Assembly: GCA_050184225.1 (NCBI GenBank)
Contig: JBFXAN010000032.1
Coordinates: 1-50,500, forward strand
Reading direction: 5' to 3'
Source of the DNA: JBFXAN01 sp050184225
Lineage (GTDB): Bacteria; Chloroflexota; Dehalococcoidia; CAUJGQ01
Length of the DNA stretch: 50,500 bases
Each line of letters begins with the position of its first letter. Positions within the stretch are counted from its first letter, which is position 1. A program made the position numbers and the translations under genes. The notes below the pieces were generated by a model. It saw only the letters and a list, made by a program, of their open reading frames with translations. It did not search any database and had not been told where the DNA came from. Below, one piece after another: positions 24,843-34,200 of the stretch.

Positions 24843-25802
24843 ATGAAGATGCAGCCCAGGACGATAGCAGGTGTGGCGATCAGCGTGGCGGGGCTGGCAA
24901 CGGCGGCGGTGGGCGCGCTCGTCGGCGCGGTCAGCATGGTGACGTCGCATCGCGTCACCCGCCCGGTGCTGACCCGATTCGATACGCCGGCGCCGCCGGA
25001 GCACCTGCCCCGGGAGGCCGTATCACTCACCAGCCGCGACGGGACGGAACTGGCTGCCTGGTTCATCCCCGGCGAGCGACGCGAGCCGATCCTGCTGTTG
25101 CACGGGTACGGCGCGACCAAGCGGGAGATGCTGCATCACGCCGCCTTTCTCAGTGCAAGCGGCTATCCGGTGATGCTGCTCGACCTGCGCTGCTGCGGTG
25201 AGAGCGGTGGCCGTGCGGTCACGTTTGGTGGACGCGAACGGGAGGATGTGGCGGCGGCGATCGCCTATCTCCAGGACCGGCCGGACGTCGATGGCGAGCG
25301 CGTAGGCGTGCTCGGGTTGTCGCTCGGGGGCGCGCTCGCGTTGCTGGCGGCAGCGGAATTTCCCAGCGTGCGGGCGGTGGTGGCGGAGTCCTCCTTCGCC
25401 AACATCCGTGATGTCGTTCGACGAAACTTCCGTGTGGCGACGCGATTGCCGTCGTTCCTGTTTGCCCCGCTGACGATCTGGCTGGTCGAGCGCCGCTGGG
25501 GGTTCCGCGCCAGCCGGGTGATGCCGGAGCGGGAGATCAGCGCGCGGGATGATTGCGCCGTGCTGCTGATCCACGCCGAGAACGACCGGGTTGTCAACGT
25601 GCAGGATGCTCATGCTCTCTTTACCGCGGCTCGTGGTCCGAAAGAGCTGTGGCTGATCCCCGACGCCGCACATGCGATGGCGTATCTGACGGAGCAGGCC
25701 GCCTATGCGGATCGCGTGCGGGGCTTCTTCGACCGCTGGCTGCCTGCCGGGTCCGAGCGAGGCGACGCTGGTACGATGCCGCTCGACGCGGCGGCGGGAT
25801 GA
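24843..25802 (+). CDS. Alpha/beta hydrolase with N-terminal membrane anchor
   Basis: Serine hydrolase of the alpha/beta fold, 319 residues. Residues about 7-30 form a hydrophobic anchor (TIAGVAISVAGLATAAVGAL), so the enzyme is probably on the outer face of the membrane. HGYGATKRE gives the oxyanion loop, LDLRCCGESGG follows strand 4, nucleophile Ser is in GLSLGGALAL (GxSxG), the acid is Asp in HAENDRVV and His in PDAAHAMAY. The family resembles bacterial BEM46/DUF1100-like hydrolases. Two starts compete: ATG 24843, which fits a leaderless transcript from TACAAT, and ATG 24849, which has AAAGGA 5 bases upstream. Confidence 0.82.
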   Translation: MKMQPRTIAGVAISVAGLATAAVGALVGAVSMVTSHRVTRPVLTRFDTPAPPEHLPREAVSLTSRDGTELAAWFIPGERREPILLLHGYGATKREMLHHAAFLSASGYPVMLLDLRCCGESGGRAVTFGGREREDVAAAIAYLQDRPDVDGERVGVLGLSLGGALALLAAAEFPSVRAVVAESSFANIRDVVRRNFRVATRLPSFLFAPLTIWLVERRWGFRASRVMPEREISARDDCAVLLIHAENDRVVNVQDAHALFTAARGPKELWLIPDAAHAMAYLTEQAAYADRVRGFFDRWLPAGSERGDAGTMPLDAAAG

Positions 25803-25825
25803 TCCGCGGATGACGAGCGCACGAC

Positions 25826-25853
25826 AGCCCGGCTCGATCAACTGAGCCGGGCT
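25826..25853. terminator. Bidirectional hairpin terminator
   Basis: AGCCCGGCTC (25826-25835) pairs perfectly with GAGCCGGGCT (25844-25853) over an 8-base loop. It lies between convergent genes. No long T run follows, so termination may be partial. Confidence 0.5.
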
Positions 25854-25889
25854 TGTGAGCTGTGTGGACTGAGAATATCGAGCGACCGT

Positions 25890-25906
25890 GCGGGCAAGAT
25901 GCCCGC
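25890..25906. repeat. Short hairpin GCGGGCA-AGA-TGCCCGC
   Basis: Perfect 7-bp stem with a 3-base loop 16 bases downstream of the gamma-glutamyltransferase stop. The sequence type (GCGGGCAAGATGCCCGC) is common as an intergenic repeat; it may assist termination of the minus-strand gene. Confidence 0.5.
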
Positions 25907-25922
25907 GCTCCCGGGATACGCA

Positions 25923-27629
25923 TTAATCGGGGATGCCGGTGGACGCCGAGGGACGGGCGGGACCGCCGCTGATGCCGATCGGGACGCCGTCGGCACGCCA
26001 GCAGGCGGCGCCGTGGAGGAGGCCGGTGCCGTCCACGAGCACGCCGTTCATGCCGCCGGCGACCTTGGGTACGACGGTCGTGCGGTGGCCGAGCGCCTGC
26101 AAGGCGGACTCCAGCGCGGGCGGGTTGGGGAAGACTTCCTCAAGCTCGAGGTCGGCGCCCTGAGTCCAAACGCGCGGCGCCTCGACCGCCTCCTGGAGCG
26201 TCATACCGTGATCGATCACGTTGAGGATGCCCTGGGCGACGGCGGCGAAGATGCGCTTGCCGCCGGGGGTGCCGAGCGCCATGAACGGCGCGCCGTCCTT
26301 GAGCACGATCGTCGGCGACATGCTGGAGAGGATACGCTTGCCGCCCTCGATTGAGTTGGTGCGGCCGGGGGTGGGGTCCATCAGCAGCATGCAGTTGTTG
26401 AGGATCATACCGGTACCGGGCACGGTGACCTTGGCGCCGAAGCCGCTCTGCGCGGTCTGGGTGGCGCTGACGATCGTGCCCTCCTCGTCGATCACGGTGA
26501 GGTGGGTCGTGTTGGCGCCCTCGCCGGCAGAGAACGCGGTGACTTCTGCAAGCTCGCCGTGCGTGTGGTCCGTGGCGCGGGTGCGGTCGATCTCCGGTCT
26601 GCGCTGGTCGGCGTAGGCGCGCGAGGTGAGCCACGCGACGGGGACGGGGACGCGCTCCGGGTCGGCCATGTAGCGGCGCCGGTCGGCGAAGGCGATCTTC
26701 AGTGCCTCGGCGAAGAGGTGGATGTAGCCCGGCGTGCCGAAGGCGAGGTCGCCGCGGCCGACGGGGAACGGCTCCAGCAGATTAAGCAACTGGATGATGT
26801 GCGTGCCGCCGGAGGAGACGGGGGCCATTGAGACGACCTCATGGCCGCGATAGTCGCCGCGTACCGGCGTCCGCTCGAAGAGTTGGTAGCCGGTGAGGTC
26901 GTCCATGCCGATCAATCCACCGTTCGCGGTCATGTCCTCGGCGATGCGGCGGGCGAGGCGGCCGGTGTACATCGTCTCCGGACCCTCGTCGGCGATCTGC
27001 TGAAGAGTGCGGGCGTAGTCGGCGCGCACGATCGTCTGACCGAGGGATGGCACGCGGCCGCCGGGGAGGAAGACCTCGGCAGTGGCGGGGAAGCGGCGGA
27101 TGTCGTCCTGATACTTGTCGATGTGCTGGATCAGGTAGCCGCCGGCGGCGAACCCCTCGGCGGCAGAGCGGATCGCCGGCTGGATCAGCTGAGCGAAGGG
27201 GAGGCGTCCGTATCGCGCCGAGGCGTGCGCCCAGCCCTTAAGGTTACCGCCGGTGGCAACGGCGAGGTGACCGATGTCGTTCGCCTTGCCGGCCGTCTCG
27301 TAGTCGAGGCTGTCGGGGATCGGCTCGAACATATCGGGCGTGGCGGCGGCGGGGACGGTGGCGTAGTTGTCGATCGCGGCGACCTCGCCGGTGCGGCCAT
27401 CGCGGATCAGGAAGAAGCCGGCGCCGAAGGGGGTGACCATCATCGGCTCGACCACGGTCAGGGTGAAGAGGGTGGCGACGGCGGCGTCGACGGCGTTGCC
27501 GCCGCGCACCAGCATCTCGATACCGGCGGCGGAGGCGATCGGATGATTGGAGGCGACGACGCCACGGGAGGCGACGACCTCCTGCTTGTAGGTCGGGGGC
27601 CGGGTGAGGTGTGATCCGTTGCCGCTCAT
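25923..27629 (-). CDS. ggt: Gamma-glutamyltransferase
   Basis: Ntn-hydrolase that transfers or hydrolyses the gamma-glutamyl group of glutathione and related amides; made as a precursor that self-cleaves. The product is 568 residues, normal for the family. The self-processing Thr is in GANTTHLTVID (about residue 374), giving a large and a small subunit; GTPGGKRI near the end is the second signature. The N-terminal ASNHPIASAAGIEMLVRGGNAVDAAVA block is canonical. No signal peptide is visible, so it should be cytoplasmic, as in many chloroflexal homologues. The start at 27629 is preceded by AAAGGA; the in-frame codon at 27680 lies in a repeat and is rejected. Confidence 0.92.
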   Translation of the reverse strand: MSGNGSHLTRPPTYKQEVVASRGVVASNHPIASAAGIEMLVRGGNAVDAAVATLFTLTVVEPMMVTPFGAGFFLIRDGRTGEVAAIDNYATVPAAATPDMFEPIPDSLDYETAGKANDIGHLAVATGGNLKGWAHASARYGRLPFAQLIQPAIRSAAEGFAAGGYLIQHIDKYQDDIRRFPATAEVFLPGGRVPSLGQTIVRADYARTLQQIADEGPETMYTGRLARRIAEDMTANGGLIGMDDLTGYQLFERTPVRGDYRGHEVVSMAPVSSGGTHIIQLLNLLEPFPVGRGDLAFGTPGYIHLFAEALKIAFADRRRYMADPERVPVPVAWLTSRAYADQRRPEIDRTRATDHTHGELAEVTAFSAGEGANTTHLTVIDEEGTIVSATQTAQSGFGAKVTVPGTGMILNNCMLLMDPTPGRTNSIEGGKRILSSMSPTIVLKDGAPFMALGTPGGKRIFAAVAQGILNVIDHGMTLQEAVEAPRVWTQGADLELEEVFPNPPALESALQALGHRTTVVPKVAGGMNGVLVDGTGLLHGAACWRADGVPIGISGGPARPSASTGIPD

Positions 27630-27644
27630 GGGCCGATCCTTTCT

Positions 27645-27725
27645 GAACCGCAGAGACGCAGAGGACGCAGAGGTTTTCATGTGGGACTATTGTGATCCTC
27701 TGTGACCTCTGTGTCTCTGCGGTTC
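27645..27725. repeat. Palindromic repeat, family E
   Basis: Arms 27645-27673 (GAACCGCAGAGACGCAGAGG...) and 27697-27725 match at 26 of 29 positions around a 23-base loop. It lies between the Uma2 stop and the gamma-glutamyltransferase start, in the leader of the latter if both are one transcript. The same family makes the outer stem at 14288-14449. Confidence 0.85.
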
Positions 27726-27737
27726 GAAAGAACGGTG

Positions 27738-28292
27738 CTAATTCTTCAGCTCGTCGAAGAGGGCGGTGATGTCGAGGCGCAGGTCGGGGATGATGTCGCT
27801 CAGGTCGAGCAGGTCGCCGGCACGCAGCACGGCCATCGTCATGCCGGCGCGCATGAGCGCAACCGAGTGATCGGCGGGATCGACGAGGATCGCGGCCTGC
27901 GCACCGGCTTCGATGAAGGTCAGGCATCGCTCGATCAAGCGGTTCGTGCTCTGGCCCGGCGACACGATCTCGATGGCGATGTCCGGCGGCTCGAGGAAGT
28001 CGTCGACGACCTCACCGGCAGCGTTGCGGGGGATGCGGTTCCAGCGGTAGACGGCAATATCGGGCACGCGGGATAGGTTAGCGAAGGTTGCGCGAAGTTC
28101 GGTGAAGGCCCGCCCCAGCCGACGAGGGCGAATCTGCCGGTTGATCTGCTCTGCCATGCCAGACTGCAACGCGCTGTGACGGCCCTCTGGAGACACCTTC
28201 TGCGTCACCACCCCGTTGTCATATTCGAGCGCCGGCTGATTCTCAGGCAGCGCAAGGAACTCTGCCAGCGTCATCGTGCCGGTGACGGTCAT
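27738..28292 (-). CDS. Uma2 family putative endonuclease (copy 2)
   Basis: Uma2/DUF820 protein, 184 residues, the same length as the copy at 12518 but clearly diverged. The core is visible: Glu and Asn in LEYDNGVVTQKVSPEGRHSALQ, Asp in RVPDIAVYRW, Glu in IAIEIVSPGQST and Lys replaced by Arg/Cys in NRLIERCLTFIEAGA, so the nuclease Lys may be missing. IVDPADHSVALM follows. GAAAGGAG precedes the ATG. Divergent from the alpha/beta hydrolase at 28375 and followed by the family E repeat. Confidence 0.85.
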   Translation of the reverse strand: MTVTGTMTLAEFLALPENQPALEYDNGVVTQKVSPEGRHSALQSGMAEQINRQIRPRRLGRAFTELRATFANLSRVPDIAVYRWNRIPRNAAGEVVDDFLEPPDIAIEIVSPGQSTNRLIERCLTFIEAGAQAAILVDPADHSVALMRAGMTMAVLRAGDLLDLSDIIPDLRLDITALFDELKN

Positions 28293-28362
28293 TGCTCGGC
28301 TCCTTTCCGAGTCGAAGCGCCTTCCTCCTGTGTTGTTCTCTCAGGGTAATCTACACCGCTGC

Positions 28363-28368
28363 TATAGT
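28363..28368 (+). promoter_or_regulatory. Leaderless-type -10 TATAGT
   Basis: Exactly 6 bases before the ATG at 28375 with no ribosome-binding sequence, the third case of the TANNNT-N6-ATG arrangement in this window. Confidence 0.45.
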
Positions 28369-28374
28369 GGCCCA

Positions 28375-29109
28375 ATGCGCGAAGAATTGATGCACGTCAA
28401 CGGGGCGACACTGTGGGTTGCAGAGCAGGGAGAGGGGAGTCCGCTTGTCCTCTGCAACGGCGGGCCGGGGTGCTGTGACTATCTGGGACCGGTGGCGGCG
28501 ATGGTCGATGACCTGGCGCGGGTGTATCGGTGGGAGCCCCGTGGGTGCGGTCGGTCGTCGGCGACGCCGCCGTATGACCTGGAGGCATCGCTGACGGACC
28601 TCGACGCGCTGCGGGAGGCGTTGGGGTATGACCGGTGGATCGTCGGCGGGCATTCGGCGGGGGCGGATCTGGCGCTCGCCTATGCGCTGACCTATCCCGA
28701 GCGGACGCGGGCGGTGATCTGCATGTCGGGCGGGCGAGTGCACAACGACAGAGATTGGCACGCCGCGTATAGCAAGGGGCGCGATGCGGGGCTGGAGCGC
28801 GAGCCGGAGTATGCGTTTCCGCACAACCTCGATGTGAACCGGGAAGGCAACGCCGCCTGGAAGGTGTTCATCAAGCAGCCACATCTCTTCCGGAGGATCG
28901 CCAATCTGCGGACGCCGGCGCTTGTGATCTACGGCAGTGAAGACATCCGGCCGAGCTGGCCGGTGGAGCAGGTCGCGAACCTGCTGCCGAACGGCCGCTT
29001 CGAGATGATCGACGGCGCGGGACACGCCCTCTGGCTAACGCATGCGGAGGCGATGCGGTCGTGTCTCAGGACATTCGTCGAGGGTCAGGCGGCGGGTAGA
29101 GGGAAGTGA
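28375..29109 (+). CDS. Alpha/beta hydrolase, proline iminopeptidase-like
   Basis: Alpha/beta fold hydrolase, 244 residues, cytoplasmic. NGGPGCCDYLGP is the oxyanion segment of the S33-like group with the usual His replaced by Asn, WEPRGCGRS follows strand 4, nucleophile Ser is in VGGHSAGADLALAYA, the acid Asp lies in YGSEDIRPSW and His in DGAGHALWL. It is shorter than true prolyl aminopeptidases (about 310 residues) and lacks most of the cap, so the substrate may differ. The ATG at 28375 is chosen because upstream in-frame sequence is not hydrolase-like and a -10 sits against it. Confidence 0.82.
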   Translation: MREELMHVNGATLWVAEQGEGSPLVLCNGGPGCCDYLGPVAAMVDDLARVYRWEPRGCGRSSATPPYDLEASLTDLDALREALGYDRWIVGGHSAGADLALAYALTYPERTRAVICMSGGRVHNDRDWHAAYSKGRDAGLEREPEYAFPHNLDVNREGNAAWKVFIKQPHLFRRIANLRTPALVIYGSEDIRPSWPVEQVANLLPNGRFEMIDGAGHALWLTHAEAMRSCLRTFVEGQAAGRGK

Positions 29110-29232
29110 AGCGGCGGCCGAGAATGCTGAACCGTGGCACCGCGTCAATGGCGATCATAGAGCGAAAAGACGGTTGCCATTCGTATACTACACTGCGCCT
29201 GAGCGTGTGGGAGAAGTGAAGGACGGCGTTCC

Positions 29233-29499
29233 ATGAAAGAACTGGTTGCTACACTCACGGAGCGCGGTCAGGTTACGATTCCGTCCGAGGTTCGCGATCT
29301 GTTAGGTCTCAAGCCACGAGATCAGGTGGTGTTTGCCATTGATGATGGCCAGGTGCGGTTGAAGCCGGTCCGGTTCACGCTCGACAGCACGTTCCAGTCT
29401 GTCCCATCTCTTCCAGCGGGCGTTGAGATTGAGGACGCGATCGGGATTGCCAAGGATGAACGTGCGGCGCGAGATGCACGAAAGATGCGGTGCGGATGA
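29233..29499 (+). CDS. AbrB/MazE-type antitoxin
   Basis: An 88-residue swapped-hairpin AbrB-family DNA-binding protein. The motif LTERGQVTIPSEVRDLLGLKPRDQVVF (residues about 8-34) is diagnostic. The C-terminal 50 residues, rich in charged residues, would bind and block the toxin encoded next. The stop overlaps the toxin start as ATGA. A -10-like TATACT lies 44 bases upstream. Antitoxins of this type repress their own operon through the AbrB domain. Confidence 0.88.
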   Translation: MKELVATLTERGQVTIPSEVRDLLGLKPRDQVVFAIDDGQVRLKPVRFTLDSTFQSVPSLPAGVEIEDAIGIAKDERAARDARKMRCG

Positions 29500-29906
29500 A
29501 GTTCCTCGATACCAACATTTTCTTGCGTTATCTGGTTCGAGACGACCCTGCGAAGGCGAGGGCGACACGTGCCCTATTTCAGCAGATATGGCGCGGCGCG
29601 GAAATTGGAGCGACCAGTGAGGCGGTCGTAGCAGAAATCGTCTACGTCTTGTCCTCTCCTCGCTGGTATCGCTTCACACATGCTGACATCAGCGCCCGCC
29701 TGCGCCCGCTGATCGCGCTCCGTGGTGTGCGAATAAGCCATAAGCGGACAGGGCTGCATGTCTTGACCGTGTACGCCGCTCATCCATTCCTTGATTTCGA
29801 AGATGCGCTGACTGTTGCCCATATGAAGCGTCTCGGAATCACAGAAGTTCTGAGCTACGACTCGGATTTCGACCGGGTTGACGGCGCGCAGAGGATTGAA
29901 TCATAA
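29496..29906 (+). CDS. PIN-domain toxin (VapC-like ribonuclease)
   Basis: A 136-residue PIN-fold metal-dependent RNase, the toxin of an AbrB/PIN pair. The acidic cluster is complete: Asp5 in MKFLDTNIFLRYLV, Glu in EAVVAEIVYVLSS, Asp in FLDFEDALTVAHM and Asp in LSYDSDFDRV. The ATG at 29496 is inside the antitoxin stop (ATGA), preferred over the GTG at 29490. VapC-type toxins cut tRNA or rRNA; the exact target is unknown. It lies just upstream of the SOS gene imuB, 130 bases away. Confidence 0.88.
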   Translation: MKFLDTNIFLRYLVRDDPAKARATRALFQQIWRGAEIGATSEAVVAEIVYVLSSPRWYRFTHADISARLRPLIALRGVRISHKRTGLHVLTVYAAHPFLDFEDALTVAHMKRLGITEVLSYDSDFDRVDGAQRIES

Positions 29907-29970
29907 GTCCCGATATTTGCGCCTTGAGCTATACCCCTCCAGCTCCGCGCATTCGAGTGACGGATTCGCG

Positions 29971-29997
29971 TTGACAGTCCACTAGCACATCTGTTCT
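29971..29997 (+). promoter_or_regulatory. Candidate SOS (LexA) operator and -35 for imuB-dnaE2
   Basis: AGCACATCTGTTCT (29984-29997) fits the dyad AGAAC-type AGAACA-N2-TGTTCT with one mismatch, the core being the Gram-positive LexA box GAAC-N4-GTTC. A perfect -35 TTGACA stands at 29971-29976, so the box would overlie the -10. LexA control of imuB-dnaE2 is established in other bacteria; here it is inferred. Confidence 0.5.
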
Positions 29998-30035
29998 TGT
30001 CTTGAGGGAATTCCCGCTCCTCCAGGACTGAAACG

Positions 30036-31235
30036 ATGCGAACCGCGTGTGTTGTGATCCCGCGATTTCCGCTCGCCGTGGAGTTGATGGCGCAGCCGGA
30101 GCTTTGTGGGCGGCCGGTGGTGATCGGCGGCGCGCCGGAGGAGCGGAAGGCCGTCGTGGTCTGCTCGCCGGAAGCGGAGCGTGAGGGGGTGCGTCGGGGG
30201 ATGCCGCTGCGCCAGGCACGTGCACGCTGCCGCGACGCGATCTTCCTCGAGGCCCGGCCCAGCCTCTACCGAGACCACTTCGACCGGATGCTCGATGCAC
30301 TGGAGCAGGTAAGTCCACTGGTCGAAGGCGCCGGACTTGGTCGTGCGTATGTGGGGCTGGATGGGCTTCGCGGGCTCTTCGGGGATGAAGAGGTGATCGC
30401 CGAGGTGATGATCGCGGGCGTTCGAGACGCGATCCAACTGCGGCCGCGTGTGGGGGTTGCGGAGAGCCGTTTTGGCGCATGGGCGGCAACGTTGGAGATA
30501 CGAGCGGGGATGTCTCAGATCCTGGAACCAGGGAGAGCGCCGGACTTTCTCGCCACGCTTTCAGTGAAGCATCTGCCGATCTCCGGCGAGATGCTGCGAC
30601 GGCTGTACTGGCTGGGAGTGCGGTCGATCGCCGATCTGGCGGCGCTTCCGCGCGGGGCGGTGGCGGCACAGTTCGGGCGGGAGGGCGCGCTCGCCTGGGA
30701 CTTTGCCCACGATGCAGATAACAGGCCACTCGTTCTTCGCCGGCAGCAGGCCGAGGTACGCGACCAGATCGCGTTTTCCCAACCGGCGACCGGCATGCAG
30801 ACGATCGTGACGGCTGCCCGGCATCTGCTCGCCCGTCTGTTCGCCCGGCCGGCATGCGCCGGCCGGGCCGTGCGCGGACTGGCCCTCTCCCTGGCGCTGA
30901 GCAACGACCATCATTGGGAGCGGATGCTGACATTCCGTGAGCCGGTCGCCGACCAGAATCGGCTGTTGCGGGCGCTCGCCACGAGGCTGGACGGGGTCAC
31001 ACTCCCGGCGGCGGCGGAGGCGCTGATCCTTGGCCTCCGCGATCTCTGTGCAGGAACCGGGGTACAGGGCAGCCTCTTCTCGGCGCGGGAGAAGCGGCGG
31101 GCGGGGCTGGAGACGGCGCTGGCACAGGTGCGATCTCGCTTCGGACGGGCGCTGATCACGCAGATTGTGGAGGTGGAACCATGGTCACGGCTCCCCGAAC
31201 GACGGTACGCGCTGGCGGCGGTGCACTCACCGTAG
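30036..31235 (+). CDS. imuB: ImuB-like inactive Y-family polymerase
   Basis: A 399-residue Y-family DNA polymerase homologue of the mutasome protein ImuB. The fold is recognisable (GRPVVIGGAPEERKAVVVCSPEAEREGVRRGMPLRQA), but the catalytic carboxylates are gone: the VDxDxFF motif is VVIPRFPLAVE, and the SxDE motif is GLGRAYVGLDG. That is the ImuB pattern; such proteins bridge the beta clamp and the error-prone polymerase DnaE2 in lesion bypass. The helix-hairpin-helix region (LGVRSIADLAALPRGAVAAQFG) is kept. ImuA is not present in the window. Its last 55 bases overlap dnaE2, so the two are translated together. AGGA lies 8 bases before the ATG. Confidence 0.82.
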   Translation: MRTACVVIPRFPLAVELMAQPELCGRPVVIGGAPEERKAVVVCSPEAEREGVRRGMPLRQARARCRDAIFLEARPSLYRDHFDRMLDALEQVSPLVEGAGLGRAYVGLDGLRGLFGDEEVIAEVMIAGVRDAIQLRPRVGVAESRFGAWAATLEIRAGMSQILEPGRAPDFLATLSVKHLPISGEMLRRLYWLGVRSIADLAALPRGAVAAQFGREGALAWDFAHDADNRPLVLRRQQAEVRDQIAFSQPATGMQTIVTAARHLLARLFARPACAGRAVRGLALSLALSNDHHWERMLTFREPVADQNRLLRALATRLDGVTLPAAAEALILGLRDLCAGTGVQGSLFSAREKRRAGLETALAQVRSRFGRALITQIVEVEPWSRLPERRYALAAVHSP

Positions 31236-34200
31236 ATCATCTGCAACCCCTCAACGTCCCCAGGCCGCTGTCCGTGACTTGTGACGCCCGCGGCCGGCCG
31301 CAGGCGGTTCTGCTCGGCGGCGGGTGGACGGCGGTTGTCGCTCTCGTGGACGAGTGGCTGGTGGAAGAGGAATGGTGGCGGCTGCCGATCCGACGACACT
31401 ACCGCCAGATCCTACTCGCCGATGATCGCCTGCTGACACTCTTCGAGGATCTCGAAGATCCGACCGACGGTCGATGGTACCGGCAGAACTATTCGTCTGT
31501 GTCAGGCGGTGGGTGGGGTGCCGGCCTCATGGCGCCCGGCACCTCACCCCTGATATCCGACACCCAGCATCCGGCACCATATGTAGAACTGCATTGTCAT
31601 AGCTCCTTCTCGCTCCGGGAGGGCGCCTCCACGCCGGCGGAGTTGCTGAACCAAGCGGTCAAGCTTGGCTACGACGCCCTCGCCCTCACCGATCATGATG
31701 GGCTGTACGGTGCGATGGAGTTTGCGCGGGAGGCGCACGCACGGAGAATTCAGCCGATCATCGGCGCGGAACTGACGCTGCCGAACGGCCACCATCTGAC
31801 GTTCCTTGTCGAATCGGCGCAGGGCTACGCCACGCTCTGCCGGTTGATCAGCCGCCGGATGGGGACACCGCGCCGGGTGCTCACGCCGCACGCGGACGCT
31901 TCATCAGAGGGCGACGCGGAAGATTCCGCGTGGGACTGGGAGCGAGAACTGGATGAGCTAAGCCCGATCAGCGGGCTGATCGTCCTCTCCGGCTGTGCCA
32001 AAGGCGAGATCCCGGCGTTGGTACAGGCCGGATGGCGCGCCGAGGCAGAGGCGGTGGCGGGCAAATACATCCGATGGTTTGGCCGAGAGAACGTCTTCCT
32101 CGAGCTTCAGCAGAACTTTGTCCACGGCGACGGCGCCCGCAACGCCGCGCTCGTCGACCTCGCCCAGCAGCTTGGCATCGGCGTTGTTGCCACCAACAAC
32201 GTTCACTACCACGAACGCGACCGCAGCCGGCTGCATGATGTGCTGGTCGCGATCCGGCATCGGACGACGCTCGACGCGTCGCATCAGCTTCGCCGAGCCA
32301 ACAGCGAGTTTTATCTCAAAGCACCGACTGCGATGGTCGCGCTCTTCGACCAGTGCCCGGAGGCGATCGCCGCCACCCGCCGGATCGCGGAGCGCTGCGC
32401 CGGTTTCGACCCCAGTCGCGATCTGGGGTATGCCTTCCCAATCTACGACGTGCGGTCGGGGCATACGCCGGATGAGCATCTCGCCGCGATCTGCCGGGAG
32501 GCACTGGATCGAAAGTACAACCTGGGTGAGGTCGGGTTACGGCAGAGAGCACTGGTGCGGTTGGAGGACGAACTGGCGCTGATCAAGCTGCACAAGCTCG
32601 CCGGGTTCTTTCTCACCTATCGCGACATCCTCGCGCTCGCCGGTGAGGTGGCGCACGATCTTCACGGCCGCGACCCAGCGCTGCCGCCGGATGAGCGGCC
32701 GGTGGGGCGGGGTCGCGGCTCCTCCGTCAGCTCGATCGTCTGTTATCTGATCGGGCTCTCGCACGTAGACCCAGTGCGGAACGAACTGTTTCTCGGTCGC
32801 TTCCTCAACGAGGAACTGGGGTCGGTACCGGATATCGACCTGGACTTTCCCCGTGATATCCGCGCGGAGTTGATCGAGCGGATGTATACGAAGTACCAGG
32901 GGCGGGTGGGGCTGGTCTGCATCCTCCCCACCTACCGGCTGCGGAGCGCGGTGCGGGATGTGGGGAAGGCGCTGGGGCTGCCACTGCCGGATCTCGAGAA
33001 GCTCGCCCGGCTCGGCGGTCACTGGTCGGGCGCGACGAGCCTCGCCGCGGAGATGGCCCGCATCCCGGAGCTCACCGGCCGGGTGGACGCGCCGCTCTGG
33101 CGGGACTTGATCGACCTGACCGGCCAGATCGCCGGCTTTCCGCGCCACGTCAGCCAGCACGTCGGCGGGATGGTGATCTCGGCGGGGCCGCTCGTGGAGG
33201 CGGTGCCGCTCGAACCGACGCGGATGCCGGAGCGGTACGTGATCCAGTGGGATAAGGACGCGGCGGATGACGCCCGCTTCGTCAAGATCGACTTTCTCGC
33301 GCTCGGCATGCTCTCCCTGGTGGACGAATGCTTGGACATGATCCAGGAGCGACACGGCCGCACGGTCGACTTCAGCCACATCGGCTACGAGGATCCGGAG
33401 ATCTACGAGCGGATCTGCGAGGCCGATACGGTTGGGCTCTTTCAGATTGAGAGCCGGGCGCAGATCCAGACACTGCCCCACACGCAGCCGCGGACGATCG
33501 ATGACCTGGCGGTTGAGGTCGCGATCGTCCGGCCGGGGCCGATCGTCGGCGGCGCCTTCCGACCGTACATGGACTACCGACGGCGGCTCGCCGCGGGCGC
33601 AACGTATGAAGAATTGAACGTGCACTTCGACCACGATTTGCTCAAGCCGGTGCTCAGAGAGACGCTGGGCGTGATCCTCTACCAGGAGCAGGTGCTGCAA
33701 GTGGCGATGGCGATCGGTGGGTTCAGCATCGGCGAGGCGGAGTCGTTGCGGCGGTCGATGAGCCGGCATCGCTCGCTCGAGGCGATGGAGGCGCACTGGC
33801 CGCAGTTCCGGGACGGCGCCCGGGCGAACGATGTGCCGGAGGCGACGGCGCGCACGATCTTCGACAAGTTGCTCGGTTTCGCCTCGTTCGGCTTTCCGAA
33901 GAGTCACGCCGTCGCCTTCGCCCGGCTGGCGTATGAGTCGGCCTGGCTGCGCTACACATACCCGGCTGAATACATCTGCGCGCTCTTCAACAACCAGCCG
34001 ATGGGCTTTTACAGCGTCGGCGTGCTCACCGGTGACGCCAAGCGGCATGGTGTCGCCGTGCTCGGACCGGACATCAACCGAAGCGCAGCGATGTGCACGG
34101 TCGAGGACAATGCGGGCAATGCCGCTGTTCGGCTGGGGTTGAGCAGCGTCCGCGAGGTGAGCGGGGAGGTTGCCGAGGCGATCGTTGCCGCGCGGGGGGA

